Notes: generated by a model not told the origin, from the sequence alone. A stretch of 64,000 nt of DNA from Caenimonas sp. SL110 (GCF_001044395.1 NZ_JANU01000007.1:1-64000); one strand, 5' to 3'; positions 34,751 to 43,973 are shown, numbered from the stretch's first letter. Translations and numbers: made by a program.

Positions 34751-34776
34751 ATTATACCGCCGCTGCGCTTTTTCAA
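34751..34776 (-). promoter_or_regulatory. Promoter candidate for rpoD in the dnaG-rpoD gap
   Basis: On the minus strand a perfect TATAAT (34756-34751) follows CTTGAAA (34777-34771) by 14 nt. The spacing is short for sigma-70, but CTTGAAA with about 14 nt is what the heat-shock sigma uses for its -35. The start would be near 34744, giving a leader of about 245 nt. A 6-bp hairpin (34775-34791) overlaps the dnaG stop but has no T-run. The rest of 34499-34750 holds no recognised feature. Confidence 0.45.
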
Positions 34777-34789
34777 GCCTTTTCGAGGC

Positions 34790-36565
34790 TTATCTTTGCG
34801 GTTTGGCCTCGGCCCACAGCTGCTTGAGGCGCTCATATGCAGCCGGGTCGGTGGCGGCCCGGGCTGACAGTTCCTTGCGCTCGTCGTCCAGCCGCCGGTC
34901 GCGCTCCATCCGCAGGATCTGCTGCAGTTCGGTCAGGTCGTGTTCGATGTCGGGCAGCATCTTGCCTGCCTGGTCGAGAAGAAAGGCTTCATGTTCGTGC
35001 CCCTGCGCCGCTTGCCGCAAGGCATCCCAGTCGGTGGCACCGTGCTCGTGGGTGTAGGCATCGAGCCATGCAAACAGCGGCCCGTGCGGGGCGGGCAGGT
35101 CGCAAAGCAGGTGATGGTCGTCATGGCTGAGGGTGCCCCAGGCCTGCGGGTCCATGAAGACGATTTGCAGGGCGCGATCCGCACGGCCGGGGGGCAGGGC
35201 GCGTCCGGGCTTGCGGGACGGGCGCCACGGCTCCCGACGGGCCTGTGGCTGTGCGGCAGCAGGTGGCGGTTTCGCGCCCCACAGGCTGGTGAGGTCGCGC
35301 GCATCGAGCTGCGCCAGCGCGGCGATTTCTCCCAGCAGCTGGCGCTTGAGCGCGCCGTCTGGCAGCGCGTTCCACAGCGGCTTTGCGTTGGCGGCCATAT
35401 GTGCCCGGCCTTCTGCAGTGGTCAGGTCGCAGGCCTCGCGCGCAGCTTCGATCAGGAAGCGGCTGAGCGGCGTGGCGTCGCTCACGTAGCGTGAGAACGC
35501 TTCCTTGCCGAATTCGCGGATGTAGCTGTCGGGGTCGTGCTCGGATGGCAGGAACAGGAACTTGACCGAACGAACGTCGGTTGCGAAGGGCAGGGCAGCG
35601 TCCAGCGCCTTTCGCGCAGCCCGGCGTCCGGCATCGTCGCCATCAAAGCTGAACACGACCGAATCGGTGAACCGGAACAGCTTTTGCACATGGTCGTTGG
35701 TGCAGGCCGTGCCCAGCGTTGCGACCGCATTGGGAAAGCCCAGCTGCGCCAGGGCCACCACATCCATGTAGCCCTCAGTGACCAGCACGTAGCCGTGTTC
35801 GCGCAGGGCTGTGCGCGCCTCGAACAGGCCGTAGAGTTCGCGGCCCTTGCTAAAGACCGGGGTTTCTGGCGAATTGAGGTACTTGGGTTTTTCATCACCG
35901 AGCACCCGCCCGCCGAAACCAATGCATTCACCCTTGACGTTGCGGATGGGGAACATGATCCGGTCGCGAAAGCGGTCGTAGCGCTTGTCTTCTTCGTCGT
36001 TGACGATGACCAGGCCGCTTTCTGCCAGCAAGGGGTCGTCGTAGTTGGGAAACACACTGGCCAGACTGCGCCATCCTTCGGGCGCATAGCCCAGGCCAAA
36101 GTCGCGCGCCACCTCGCCAGAAAGACCGCGCCGCTTCAGGTAATCGACAGCGTGCGGGCTCTGCTTGAGGTGCTTGCGATAGGCCTCGCCCGCTTTTTCG
36201 AGCACATCGTTGAGGGTGGCCTGCTTCTCGCGCTGTTTGGCCGCGCGCTCACGTTCCTGCGGGGTCGTGTCTTCTTCGGGGACTTCCATGCCGTATTGCT
36301 GCGCGAGGTCCTTGGTGGCCTCGATGAAGGTCATGCCCGCGTGCTCCATCAGGAAGCTGATCGCATCGCCGTTCTTGCCGCAGCCAAAGCAGTGATAGAA
36401 CTGCTTGGTCGGGCTGACCGAGAACGAAGGCGACTTCTCGCCATGGAACGGGCACAGGCCCATGAAGTTGGCGCCGGCCTTTTTCAGCTGCACATAACGC
36501 CCGACGATCTCCACCACGTCCGCACGCGCGAGCAGCTCCTGGATGAATGTCTGGGGAATGGCCAT
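34790..36565 (-). CDS. dnaG: DNA primase DnaG
   Basis: The product has 591 residues. The N-terminal zinc-binding domain has C38, H41, C59 and C62. The central Toprim core includes TEGYMDVVAL and FSFDGDDAGRRAA, which bind the catalytic metals. The C-terminal 150 residues are the helicase-binding domain. It makes RNA primers at the replication fork with DnaB. It is followed by rpoD, as in the classical macromolecular synthesis operon, but rpsU is not in front; a divergent acyl-CoA synthetase gene is there instead. Confidence 0.96.
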   Translation of the reverse strand: MAIPQTFIQELLARADVVEIVGRYVQLKKAGANFMGLCPFHGEKSPSFSVSPTKQFYHCFGCGKNGDAISFLMEHAGMTFIEATKDLAQQYGMEVPEEDTTPQERERAAKQREKQATLNDVLEKAGEAYRKHLKQSPHAVDYLKRRGLSGEVARDFGLGYAPEGWRSLASVFPNYDDPLLAESGLVIVNDEEDKRYDRFRDRIMFPIRNVKGECIGFGGRVLGDEKPKYLNSPETPVFSKGRELYGLFEARTALREHGYVLVTEGYMDVVALAQLGFPNAVATLGTACTNDHVQKLFRFTDSVVFSFDGDDAGRRAARKALDAALPFATDVRSVKFLFLPSEHDPDSYIREFGKEAFSRYVSDATPLSRFLIEAAREACDLTTAEGRAHMAANAKPLWNALPDGALKRQLLGEIAALAQLDARDLTSLWGAKPPPAAAQPQARREPWRPSRKPGRALPPGRADRALQIVFMDPQAWGTLSHDDHHLLCDLPAPHGPLFAWLDAYTHEHGATDWDALRQAAQGHEHEAFLLDQAGKMLPDIEHDLTELQQILRMERDRRLDDERKELSARAATDPAAYERLKQLWAEAKPQR

Positions 36566-36654
36566 CGTTCGGTATTCTTACCTAATGCAGCTGCGAGGGC
36601 TGGGGGGTTAACCTTGCGCCACACCGGGCCAACCGGGATTTCGGAGACAACGTG

Positions 36655-38301
36655 ATGCCAGGCATTTTCGACCAGGACCTTCCGCGCAATGACGCGAACT
36701 ACGCACAGCTGTCGCCGCTGTCGTTCATCGAGCGATGCGCCGAGGTCTATCCGGGGCGCCTTGCCATCGTGCATGGCGAGCTGCGGCGCAATTGGGGCCA
36801 GGTGTATTCGCGTTGCCGGCAGTTGGCCAGCGCGCTATCAACGCACGGCATCGCCAGGGGCGACACGGTGGCGGTGATGCTGCCCAACACGCCGCCCATG
36901 GTCGAGGCGCACTTCGGCATCCCCATGACGGGCGCGGTTCTCAATGCGCTCAATACGCGGCTCGACCCGGAGACCATCGCCTTCATGCTCGATCACGGCG
37001 AGGCGAAGGCGGTGATCGTCGATCCGGAGTTCGCGGGCGTCATGAAGAAGGCGATTGCGCTTCGCCAGAGCACCAGGCCCCTGCTGGTCATCGATGTGGA
37101 CGACGCGGTTTACACCGGTACGGTCGAAAAAATCGGGAGCATCGGGTACGACGAATTCGTTGCGAGCGGTGATGTGAATTTTGCGTGGCAGATGCCTGCT
37201 GACGAATGGGACGCGATCGCGCTGAACTACACCAGTGGCACGACCGGCAACCCGAAGGGCGTGGTCTATCACCACCGCGGCGCGATGGCCAACGCGATCT
37301 CCAACATCCTCGAATGGGACATGCCCAAGCACGCGATCTACCTGTGGACGCTGCCGATGTTCCACTGCAATGGCTGGTGCTTTCCGTGGACCATCGCCGC
37401 CCGGGCGGGTGTCAATGTCTGCCTTCGCAAGGTCGAGGCGCGCGCGATCATCGATTCGATCAAGGCGCATGGCGTCACGCATTACTGCGGCGCGCCTATC
37501 GTGCACGGCTTGCTGGTGAACGCACCGGACGAAATGAAACAGGGCATGCCGCAGGGCGTGAAGGCGATGGTGGCGGGCGCCGCGCCTCCTGCTTCGATGA
37601 TCGAGGGCATGGAGCGCATGGGCTTTGATCTCACGCATGTTTATGGTCTGACCGAGGTTTATGGGCCAGCGACGGTGTGTCCGAAGCACGACGAGTGGAA
37701 CGAGCTGGACATCGGCGAGCGGGCGCGGCTCAACGCGCGTCAGGGCGTTCGATATCACCTGCAGCGCGATGCGCGCGTGATGGACGCCGAAACCATGCAG
37801 CCCGTGCCGCTGGATGGCGAGACCATGGGCGAGATCATGTTTCGCGGCAACATCACGATGAAGGGCTACCTGAAGAATCGCGCTGCAACCGAAGAAGCTT
37901 TCGCGGGCGGCTGGTTTCACACGGGCGACCTTGCCGTGCAGTACCCCGACGGGTACATCAAGATCAAGGATCGCAGCAAGGACATCATCATCTCGGGCGG
38001 CGAGAACATCTCTTCGATCGAGGTCGAGGATGTGCTGTATCGGCATCCCGATGTACTGGCAGCAGCGGTAGTGGCGCGGCCGGACGAGCGTTGGGGCGAG
38101 ACGCCTTGCGCCTTCGTCGAGCTCAAGGCAGGTGCGACGACCCGGCCCGAAGACATCGTGGCGCACTGCAAGAAGCACCTCGCCGGTTTCAAGGTGCCCA
38201 GGGCCGTGGTGTTCGGTGAGCTGCCAAAGACGTCCACCGGCAAGATCCAGAAGTTCGAATTGCGAAAACTCGTGGGCTCCGCGACCGCCATCGACATCTG
38301 A
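36655..38301 (+). CDS. Acyl-CoA synthetase (AMP-binding family, medium/short-chain type)
   Basis: The product has 548 residues. The AMP-binding P-loop YTSGTTGNPKG is at 192-202, the YGLTE adenine motif is present, and the C-terminal lid has the catalytic K530 in TSTGKIQK. The enzyme adenylates a carboxylic acid and forms its CoA thioester. The style resembles fatty acyl or methylmercaptopropionate-type ligases, so the substrate cannot be fixed. ATG at 36655 has GGAGA 5-8 nt before; a GTG lies one codon upstream. It is divergent from dnaG. Confidence 0.85.
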   Translation: MPGIFDQDLPRNDANYAQLSPLSFIERCAEVYPGRLAIVHGELRRNWGQVYSRCRQLASALSTHGIARGDTVAVMLPNTPPMVEAHFGIPMTGAVLNALNTRLDPETIAFMLDHGEAKAVIVDPEFAGVMKKAIALRQSTRPLLVIDVDDAVYTGTVEKIGSIGYDEFVASGDVNFAWQMPADEWDAIALNYTSGTTGNPKGVVYHHRGAMANAISNILEWDMPKHAIYLWTLPMFHCNGWCFPWTIAARAGVNVCLRKVEARAIIDSIKAHGVTHYCGAPIVHGLLVNAPDEMKQGMPQGVKAMVAGAAPPASMIEGMERMGFDLTHVYGLTEVYGPATVCPKHDEWNELDIGERARLNARQGVRYHLQRDARVMDAETMQPVPLDGETMGEIMFRGNITMKGYLKNRAATEEAFAGGWFHTGDLAVQYPDGYIKIKDRSKDIIISGGENISSIEVEDVLYRHPDVLAAAVVARPDERWGETPCAFVELKAGATTRPEDIVAHCKKHLAGFKVPRAVVFGELPKTSTGKIQKFELRKLVGSATAIDI

Positions 38302-38342
38302 CCTCGCCACTGCTGAGCCAGTCGAAACGGCATACTCGGCGC

Positions 38343-39293
38343 ATGCCTTTTCTCAGTCCGCAAGCCCTGCATGTGGTGGCCCATCCGGGTGCCTTCGCCT
38401 GGCGGGTCCTCAAGGGATTCAAAGCCAACCAGGGTCTACTGCTGGCAGGTGCTGTTGCGTATTACGCGCTGCTGTCTGTCGTGCCGCTGTTGATCCTGAC
38501 GGTCATCGCTCTGTCGCACGTCATCGATCAGGCTGAGCTGTTGATGACGCTGGGCCGTTACCTGGAGTGGCTGATTCCCAATCAGGGAAGTGCGGTGGTC
38601 AAGGAACTGTCGAACTTTCTTGCGCATCGCGACGTGATCGGCGGGGTGCTGCTGGTGACGATGCTGTTTTTCAGTTCGCTCGCATTCACGGTGCTCGAGA
38701 ACGCGATGTCGGTGATCTTCCTGCATCGCGTCGTGGTGCGGCGTCGCCGTTTCATTTTTTCCGTGTTGATGCCTTACCTGTACATCCTCTCGCTGGGGTT
38801 CGGCCTGCTGGTGATGACGCTTGTTTCGGGCAGCCTGCAGGCGATGGGTGAGGAGAGCATCGAGTTCCTCGGGCGCGAGTGGTCGCTGGAGGGGACCTCC
38901 GGGGTTCTCCTGTACCTGCTGGGGCTGTCGGGCGAAATTTTTGTGGTGACCTCGATCTACCTGGTCATGCCGGTGGGGCGCCTGTCGCTGCGGCACGCAT
39001 TGCTGGGGGGCGTGACGGCCGCGCTGCTCTGGGAGATCACCAGACATGTGCTGGTGTGGTACTTCAGCACGCTCTCGCAGGTCAATGTGGTTTATGGATC
39101 GTTGACGACGGCGATTGTCGTGCTGCTGAGCCTGGAGATCGCCGCGACACTTTTACTGCTGGGTGCTCAGGTGATCTCGGAGTTCGAGCGGGTTGATTTG
39201 CCGCCAGAAGTGCCGCCGCCCAATCCCTTGCATACGGACGAAGTTGCAGTGGTGAAGCAACCTGACGACAAGGGGTTGATCAGTCGCCCATGA
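38343..39293 (+). CDS. YihY/BrkB-family inner membrane protein
   Basis: The product has 316 residues with about six membrane helices. Family marks are the N-terminal GAVAYYALLSVVPLL segment, LFFSSLAFTVLENAM, and the WEITRHVLVWYFS..VYGSL stretch near the last helices. The function of the family is not settled; it was once taken for RNase BN and for a serum-resistance factor. The 3' end overlaps the convergent gamma-glutamyltransferase gene by 14 nt. Confidence 0.88.
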   Translation: MPFLSPQALHVVAHPGAFAWRVLKGFKANQGLLLAGAVAYYALLSVVPLLILTVIALSHVIDQAELLMTLGRYLEWLIPNQGSAVVKELSNFLAHRDVIGGVLLVTMLFFSSLAFTVLENAMSVIFLHRVVVRRRRFIFSVLMPYLYILSLGFGLLVMTLVSGSLQAMGEESIEFLGREWSLEGTSGVLLYLLGLSGEIFVVTSIYLVMPVGRLSLRHALLGGVTAALLWEITRHVLVWYFSTLSQVNVVYGSLTTAIVVLLSLEIAATLLLLGAQVISEFERVDLPPEVPPPNPLHTDEVAVVKQPDDKGLISRP

Positions 39294-41136
39294 CGACGCC
39301 TTCGCGGCGTGGGTCGGCGCCGCCGAACCATCCACCTGGCGTGCGCTGGATCGCCTGGAGGCCGCTTGGCATCGCAGCTTCGTGAACGTCTGCACCCCGC
39401 GCGCGCAGCGCCTCTATGGTGGCTGGCGGGAACCGGCCCGCTTCGAGCAGTGTGGGTCCGTTCATTGAGCCGAAGTTCGGCAGGTTGATCGCCTGTTGGG
39501 CGTCCAGTCCCCAGCTCAGCACGCCATAAAGCGTCTTGGCCGTGAAGTGAATGATGACCGCGCCGCCTGGGCTTCCGGCAGTCATGACCAGTTGGCCAGT
39601 GGCTTTGTCGAACACGAGCGTCGGCGACATCGACGAACGAGGGCGTTTGCCGGGCTGCACGCGATTGGCGACGAGACGCCCCTGGGCATCGGTGGGGGTG
39701 AAGCTGAAGTCGGTGAGCTGGTTGTTCAGCAGGAACCCGCCAGCGCCGCCGGTGGGGTTGACCATCACACGTGAGCCGAACTGCGCCTCGATGGTGGTGG
39801 TCATCGCGATGGCATTGCCCAATGCGTCGACGATGCTGATGTGCGAGGTGCCGTATTCCTCTTGTTCGGGCATCGGTGCGGCACCGGATCGGATGCCGCC
39901 AGGCAAGCCCGGCTGGGCGACCTTCATGCTTTGCGGCCCGACCCGTTTCGCCCGGTCGGCGAGATAGGCCGGATCGAGCAAGGTCATCCAGTTGCCGCCT
40001 GGCGCTGCCACGAAATCGGGGTCAGCGATGTACTGCGCGCGGTCGGCGTACGCCAGGCGTGAAGCTTCGGTGTAGAGGTGCAACCAGTTCGCGGCGGGCA
40101 ATGCGTTGTCCAGCGCAATTGAATCGGCTTGCAGGTTTCCAAGGATGCCCAGGATCTGCCCGATGGTGATGGCGCCGGAACCCGGTGGAGGAAAGCCGCA
40201 GATCCGGTAGTCACGGGACTTCGCCCGGAAGTCGTGGCACAGGGGGGCGCGTTTTTTTGCCTGGTAGCGACTCATGTCAGCCAGTGAAAGCCGGCCGGGA
40301 TGGATCGGATGGCTGCCTACCCGCTGCACGATGGCCTGTGCAATGGTGCCTTCGTGCAGGGCGTTGGCGCCTTCGGAGGCGATACGGCGCAGGACCGCCG
40401 CGTATTCGGGATTGCGAAGCAGGGTGCCGACCGCTTTCGCTTCGCCGCTGGATTCAAGGAAATAGGTTGCAGCTTGCGGGTCCTGCCTGAGCGCTGCGTC
40501 TGACTTGATGAGCGCATTGAGTCTCGGGCTGATGCGAAAGCCGTCTTCGGCCAGGGCGATGGCCGAATCGAAAAGCCTGCGCCACGGAAGTTTGCCGTGC
40601 TGCCGATGCGCCACTTCCAGCATGCGCATCACGCCCGGCGTACCCACGGAACGTCCGCCGGCAACGGCCTCGGCGAAGGGAATCGGCTTGCCTTCGGCGG
40701 TCAGGAAGAGCGTTTCGCTGACGGCGGCAGGCGCTGTCTCCCGCCCGTCGAAAGCCTCGACAGTCTTGCCGTCAAAGTGCAGCAGGAAGGCGCCGCCGCC
40801 GATGCCGCTGGACTGCGGCTCGACCAGCCCAAGGACCAGTTGCGTAGCAATCGCGGCGTCTATTGCGGAACCTCCGGCCTTGAGGATCTGGTAACCCGCT
40901 TGCGTCGCGAGCGGGTTCGCTGCAGCGACTGAAAATCGCGCAGTCGCCCAGCCTGGTTTTGCGGTGTAACCCGATGCAGCTTCGGGCTGGGTCGAACTGC
41001 TCGGGTGAAACAGGCCCTGCGGTGTCGCACACGCGGCAACCAGCAAGGCCGCAGCGAGTGAGGCGATCGCACCGAGGACCCGCGTGGGCGCTCTCACGGA
41101 TGCGCGTTCGTTGAGAGCGCCGCGCACTTTGCGCAC
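39280..41136 (-). CDS. ggt: Gamma-glutamyltransferase, lipoprotein form
   Basis: The product has 618 residues as a precursor. A lipobox (VAAC, C36) follows a hydrophobic segment, so the enzyme is probably tethered in the periplasm. The precursor should self-cleave before T430 in the EEYGTSHISIVD motif, making large and small subunits; the oxyanion-region residues PGKRPRSSMSP are also present. It cleaves the gamma-glutamyl bond of glutathione and moves the glutamyl group to an amino acid or water. The start is uncertain: GTG at 41136 is used, and another GTG 39 nt downstream would still leave a signal sequence. It lies 7 nt after the SDR gene and is likely co-transcribed. Confidence 0.9.
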   Translation of the reverse strand: MRKVRGALNERASVRAPTRVLGAIASLAAALLVAACATPQGLFHPSSSTQPEAASGYTAKPGWATARFSVAAANPLATQAGYQILKAGGSAIDAAIATQLVLGLVEPQSSGIGGGAFLLHFDGKTVEAFDGRETAPAAVSETLFLTAEGKPIPFAEAVAGGRSVGTPGVMRMLEVAHRQHGKLPWRRLFDSAIALAEDGFRISPRLNALIKSDAALRQDPQAATYFLESSGEAKAVGTLLRNPEYAAVLRRIASEGANALHEGTIAQAIVQRVGSHPIHPGRLSLADMSRYQAKKRAPLCHDFRAKSRDYRICGFPPPGSGAITIGQILGILGNLQADSIALDNALPAANWLHLYTEASRLAYADRAQYIADPDFVAAPGGNWMTLLDPAYLADRAKRVGPQSMKVAQPGLPGGIRSGAAPMPEQEEYGTSHISIVDALGNAIAMTTTIEAQFGSRVMVNPTGGAGGFLLNNQLTDFSFTPTDAQGRLVANRVQPGKRPRSSMSPTLVFDKATGQLVMTAGSPGGAVIIHFTAKTLYGVLSWGLDAQQAINLPNFGSMNGPTLLEAGRFPPATIEALRARGADVHEAAMPSGLQAIQRTPGGWFGGADPRREGVVMGD

Positions 41137-41143
41137 GCCTGCG

Positions 41144-41902
41144 TCAGCGAGGTGCGAGGCGGATCGCGCCGTCCAGGCGAATCACTTCGCCATTGAGCAT
41201 GTCGTTTTCGAAAATGTGCTTCGCCAGCTTCGCGTAGTCCTCGGGCGTGCCCAGGCGCGACGGAAATGGAACGCTGGCCGCCAATGCATCCTGCACTTCT
41301 TTTGGCATGCCAAAGAGCATGGGGGTGCCGAAGATGCCGGGGGCAATCGTCATGTTGCGAATGCCATTGCGCGCGAGGTCACGCGCAATCGGAAGCGTCA
41401 TACCGACCACACCACCCTTGGAGGCGCTGTACGCGGCCTGGCCGATCTGCCCGTCATAAGCGGCCACGGAAGCGGTAGAGATCATGCATCCGCGTTCGCC
41501 GGTGGCCTCGGGCTCGTTTTTGCACATGGCGTCGGCGGCCAGGCGAATCATGTTGAAGCTGCCGATCAGGTTGACCGTGATGGTCTTGCTGAAGGTGCCC
41601 AGCGAGTGTGCGCCGCTTTTGCCGACCGTCTTTTCTGCCGGGGCGATGCCCGCGCAGTTGACCAAGCCCATCAGCTTGCCCAGAGACACCGCCTTGGCGA
41701 CGACAGCCTGTCCGTCGGCTTCCTGGCTCACGTCGCATTTGACGAAGACGCCGCCGACTTCCTTTGCGACGGCTTCGCCTTTTTCAACCTGCATGTCGGC
41801 GATGACGACCTTGCCGCCAGCGGCTGCCAGCATGCGCGCCGTGCCTTCACCGAGGCCCGAAGCGCCTCCGGTGACGATGTAAACCTTGCCCGAAATTTCC
41901 AT
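41144..41902 (-). CDS. SDR-family 3-hydroxyacyl-CoA dehydrogenase type 2 (HSD17B10-like)
   Basis: The product has 252 residues. The Rossmann motif TGGASGLG is at 11-18, and the catalytic S145, Y158 and K162 are present. The sequence [18 protein letters not shown] and the PGIFGTPML loop are typical of the mitochondrial HSD17B10-like group, which oxidises 2-methyl-3-hydroxybutyryl-CoA in isoleucine breakdown and other short 3-hydroxyacyl-CoAs. A LiuR-like palindrome just before the gene supports a place in branched-chain or fatty acid catabolism. Confidence 0.85.
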   Translation of the reverse strand: MEISGKVYIVTGGASGLGEGTARMLAAAGGKVVIADMQVEKGEAVAKEVGGVFVKCDVSQEADGQAVVAKAVSLGKLMGLVNCAGIAPAEKTVGKSGAHSLGTFSKTITVNLIGSFNMIRLAADAMCKNEPEATGERGCMISTASVAAYDGQIGQAAYSASKGGVVGMTLPIARDLARNGIRNMTIAPGIFGTPMLFGMPKEVQDALAASVPFPSRLGTPEDYAKLAKHIFENDMLNGEVIRLDGAIRLAPR

Positions 41903-41930
41903 GTGTTCCGCTCCTGGTTGGGATTGACCT

Positions 41931-41946
41931 TTACGTCAACGTCAAC
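41931..41946 (-). promoter_or_regulatory. LiuR-like (MerR family) operator upstream of the SDR gene
   Basis: On the minus strand the sequence TTGACGTTGACGTAAA is close to the TTTACGTTTACGTAAA-type palindrome that I recall for MerR-family LiuR regulators of branched-chain amino acid and fatty acid degradation. It lies 29-44 nt before the ATG at 41902. The match to an HSD17B10-like gene fits the known regulon, but the motif is from memory and the LiuR gene itself is not in the window. Confidence 0.45.
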
Positions 41947-41971
41947 CGCATTATCGCGGACGGAAAGCGAC

Positions 41972-43015
41972 TTACTTGAATCCGACGCGATCGAGCATCT
42001 GCTGGACCTTGACCGTGTTGGCACCGACCGCAGCCAGGGGAATGGTCTCGCTCTTGAAGTCTCCACCGGACATGGCCTTGAGCGCAGGGTTTGAAACTGC
42101 AACCCCCTTGGCAACGGGCCACTCATTGTTGCCGTTGGCGAAATAGTTTTGCGCATCGGCGCTTGCCAGGTACTCCAGGAATTTAACTGCGTTGGCAGGG
42201 TTCTTCGAGTGTCTGGCCATTGCACCCCCGGCAATGTTCATGTGGGTGCCCCAGCTCGCCTGATTGGGAAAGACGATCCCGACGCGCTCCATCAGTGCCC
42301 GATCTTCCGGATTGGTGGAGCGGATCATGCGAGCGATGTAGTAGGTGTTGCTCACCGCGATCTGGCACTCGCCCGACCCGACGCCCTTGATCTGGTCTGT
42401 GTCGCCGCCCTTGGGGTCGCGAGCGAGGTTGGCAACCATGCCCTTGAGCCACGCTTCGGCTTTTTGCTCGCCCAGATGCTCGGTGACTGCGCCGAAGAGC
42501 GACAAGTTGTAGGGGTGCGAACCAGAGCGGATGCAGACCTTGCCCTTGTTCTTGGGATCGGCGAGTTCTTCGTAGGTGTCCACATCCTCGCGCTTGACCT
42601 TGATCTTGTCGTACACGATGACACGACCGCGTGTGGAAAAGCCGAACCAGGTGGCGCCTTCTGGCGTTGCCTTGGCCCGGTATTGGGCGGGTATGACATC
42701 TTCGAGCAGTTTGGACTTCACGGGTCGGAACATGCCATCGACCTCACCCTTGTAGAGGCGGGCCGCGTCAACGAGCAGGATCACATCGGCCGGCGAAGCG
42801 GAACCCTCGGCCTTGAGACGCGCGAGAATGCCTGCGTCATCGGCGTCCACTCGGTTGATCTTGATGCCTGTCGACTTGGTGAAGTTGGCGTAGAGCGCCT
42901 CGTCGGTCGAGTAATGGCGCGCCGAGTAGAGGTTGAGCACCTGCTCCTGGGCTGAGGCTCCAGCCGAAAAGGTGAGCAGCGCGCACGCGAGGCCAACAGC
43001 TTTCTTGAACAACAT
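41972..43015 (-). CDS. Ferric iron ABC transporter substrate-binding protein (FbpA/FutA family)
   Basis: The product has 347 residues. ATG at 43015 is preceded by AAGGAA and opens a Sec signal peptide ending near GASAQ. The mature start has the family motif NLYSARHYSTDEALY. Y225-Y226 match the adjacent tyrosine pair that binds Fe3+ in FbpA. It delivers ferric iron to an ABC permease, which is not nearby, so this is an orphan binding protein. A Fur-box-like site lies 52-66 nt upstream, inside the divergent patatin gene, which supports iron control. Confidence 0.87.
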   Translation of the reverse strand: MLFKKAVGLACALLTFSAGASAQEQVLNLYSARHYSTDEALYANFTKSTGIKINRVDADDAGILARLKAEGSASPADVILLVDAARLYKGEVDGMFRPVKSKLLEDVIPAQYRAKATPEGATWFGFSTRGRVIVYDKIKVKREDVDTYEELADPKNKGKVCIRSGSHPYNLSLFGAVTEHLGEQKAEAWLKGMVANLARDPKGGDTDQIKGVGSGECQIAVSNTYYIARMIRSTNPEDRALMERVGIVFPNQASWGTHMNIAGGAMARHSKNPANAVKFLEYLASADAQNYFANGNNEWPVAKGVAVSNPALKAMSGGDFKSETIPLAAVGANTVKVQQMLDRVGFK

Positions 43016-43038
43016 GGAAATTCCTTGCGAAGTCAAAA

Positions 43039-43965
43039 ATGGACAATAGGCAGATGATAAAGCAAACGCGAATCATTCTCATCTCAATGCTGATGGCCGG
43101 GTCATTCATCCTGGCCGGTTGCTCAACCCTGCGCGAGCCCCGGGAGCCAGAACCGCCGCCGGCGGTCCCGGTGGCTGCCAAGCGCCTACCGAAGCTGGGG
43201 CTGGCGCTCGGGGGTGGCGCCGCACGGGGATTTGCGCATGTGGGGGTGATCCAGGCCCTGGAGGAAGCCGGCATCAAGGCTGACCTGGTGGTAGGCACTT
43301 CGGCGGGCAGCCTGGTGGCTGCGCTCTACGCGAGCGGTCGCACGTCCTCGCAGCTCGTGCAGGTGTCCGAGTCCATGGAAGAGGCTGCGTTCACCGACTG
43401 GACCCTGCCGTTTTTCAGCCGGGGAATGCTTCGCGGTGATGCCCTGGGTCGCTATGTCAACACGCAGTTGCAGGGCAAGCTGATCGAGCAGATGCCCATG
43501 CCCCTGGGCATCGTCGCAACGGCGCTTCAAAGCGGGCAGGGCGTGTTGTTCCAGCGTGGGGATGCCGGGATGGCGGTGCGTGCTTCAAGCGCTGTGCCGG
43601 CGCTCTTCGTACCGGTCAAGATCGGCGGGCAGGAGTTCGTCGACGGCGGCCTGGTGTCGCCTGTGCCCGTGCGTTATGCGCGGCAAATGGGGGCTGAACT
43701 GGTGATTGCCGTCGATATATCGAGCGCGCCAGAGGGCAATCCTTCTGCCGATACCTTGCAGATCCTGATGCAGACGTTTGCCATCATGGGCAAGAGCATC
43801 AACAGCCACGAACTGCGCGAAGCAGACATCGTGGTGCGCCCTGCGCTGGCGGGTGTCGGCGGTGCCGATTTCGCGGCGCGCCGCCGGTCCATCGACGCGG
43901 GTAGGGTCGCGATGCAGCGCCTGATTCCGCAATTGAAGGCCGCGATGGAAGCGAAGTCGCATTGA
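43039..43965 (+). CDS. Patatin-like phospholipase, RssA-type lipoprotein
   Basis: The product has 308 residues. A lipoprotein signal ends at LAGC (C28). The patatin domain has the oxyanion loop LGGGAARG, the nucleophile S88 in GTSAGS, and D202 in VDGGLVSP, so the Ser-Asp dyad is complete. It is probably an anchored lipase or acyl hydrolase facing the periplasm; its substrate is unknown. ATG at 43039 is used, while ATG 43054 would give an equally good signal peptide. Only 23 nt separate it from the divergent iron-binding protein gene. Confidence 0.87.
   Translation: MDNRQMIKQTRIILISMLMAGSFILAGCSTLREPREPEPPPAVPVAAKRLPKLGLALGGGAARGFAHVGVIQALEEAGIKADLVVGTSAGSLVAALYASGRTSSQLVQVSESMEEAAFTDWTLPFFSRGMLRGDALGRYVNTQLQGKLIEQMPMPLGIVATALQSGQGVLFQRGDAGMAVRASSAVPALFVPVKIGGQEFVDGGLVSPVPVRYARQMGAELVIAVDISSAPEGNPSADTLQILMQTFAIMGKSINSHELREADIVVRPALAGVGGADFAARRRSIDAGRVAMQRLIPQLKAAMEAKSH
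43067..43081 (-). promoter_or_regulatory. Fur-box-like site for the iron-binding protein gene
   Basis: On the minus strand TGAGAATGATTCGCG matches the 7-1-7 Fur model, with the left half TGAGAAT complete and five of seven positions in the right half. It lies 52-66 nt before the fbpA-type ATG and inside the first codons of the divergent patatin gene, so iron may influence both. Confidence 0.55.
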
Positions 43966-43973
43966 TGCGGCAA

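Noticed and set aside
34775..34791. Hairpin at the dnaG stop as a terminator before rpoD
   Set aside because: The stem is only 6 bp and no T-run follows on the minus strand. It overlaps the proposed promoter instead.
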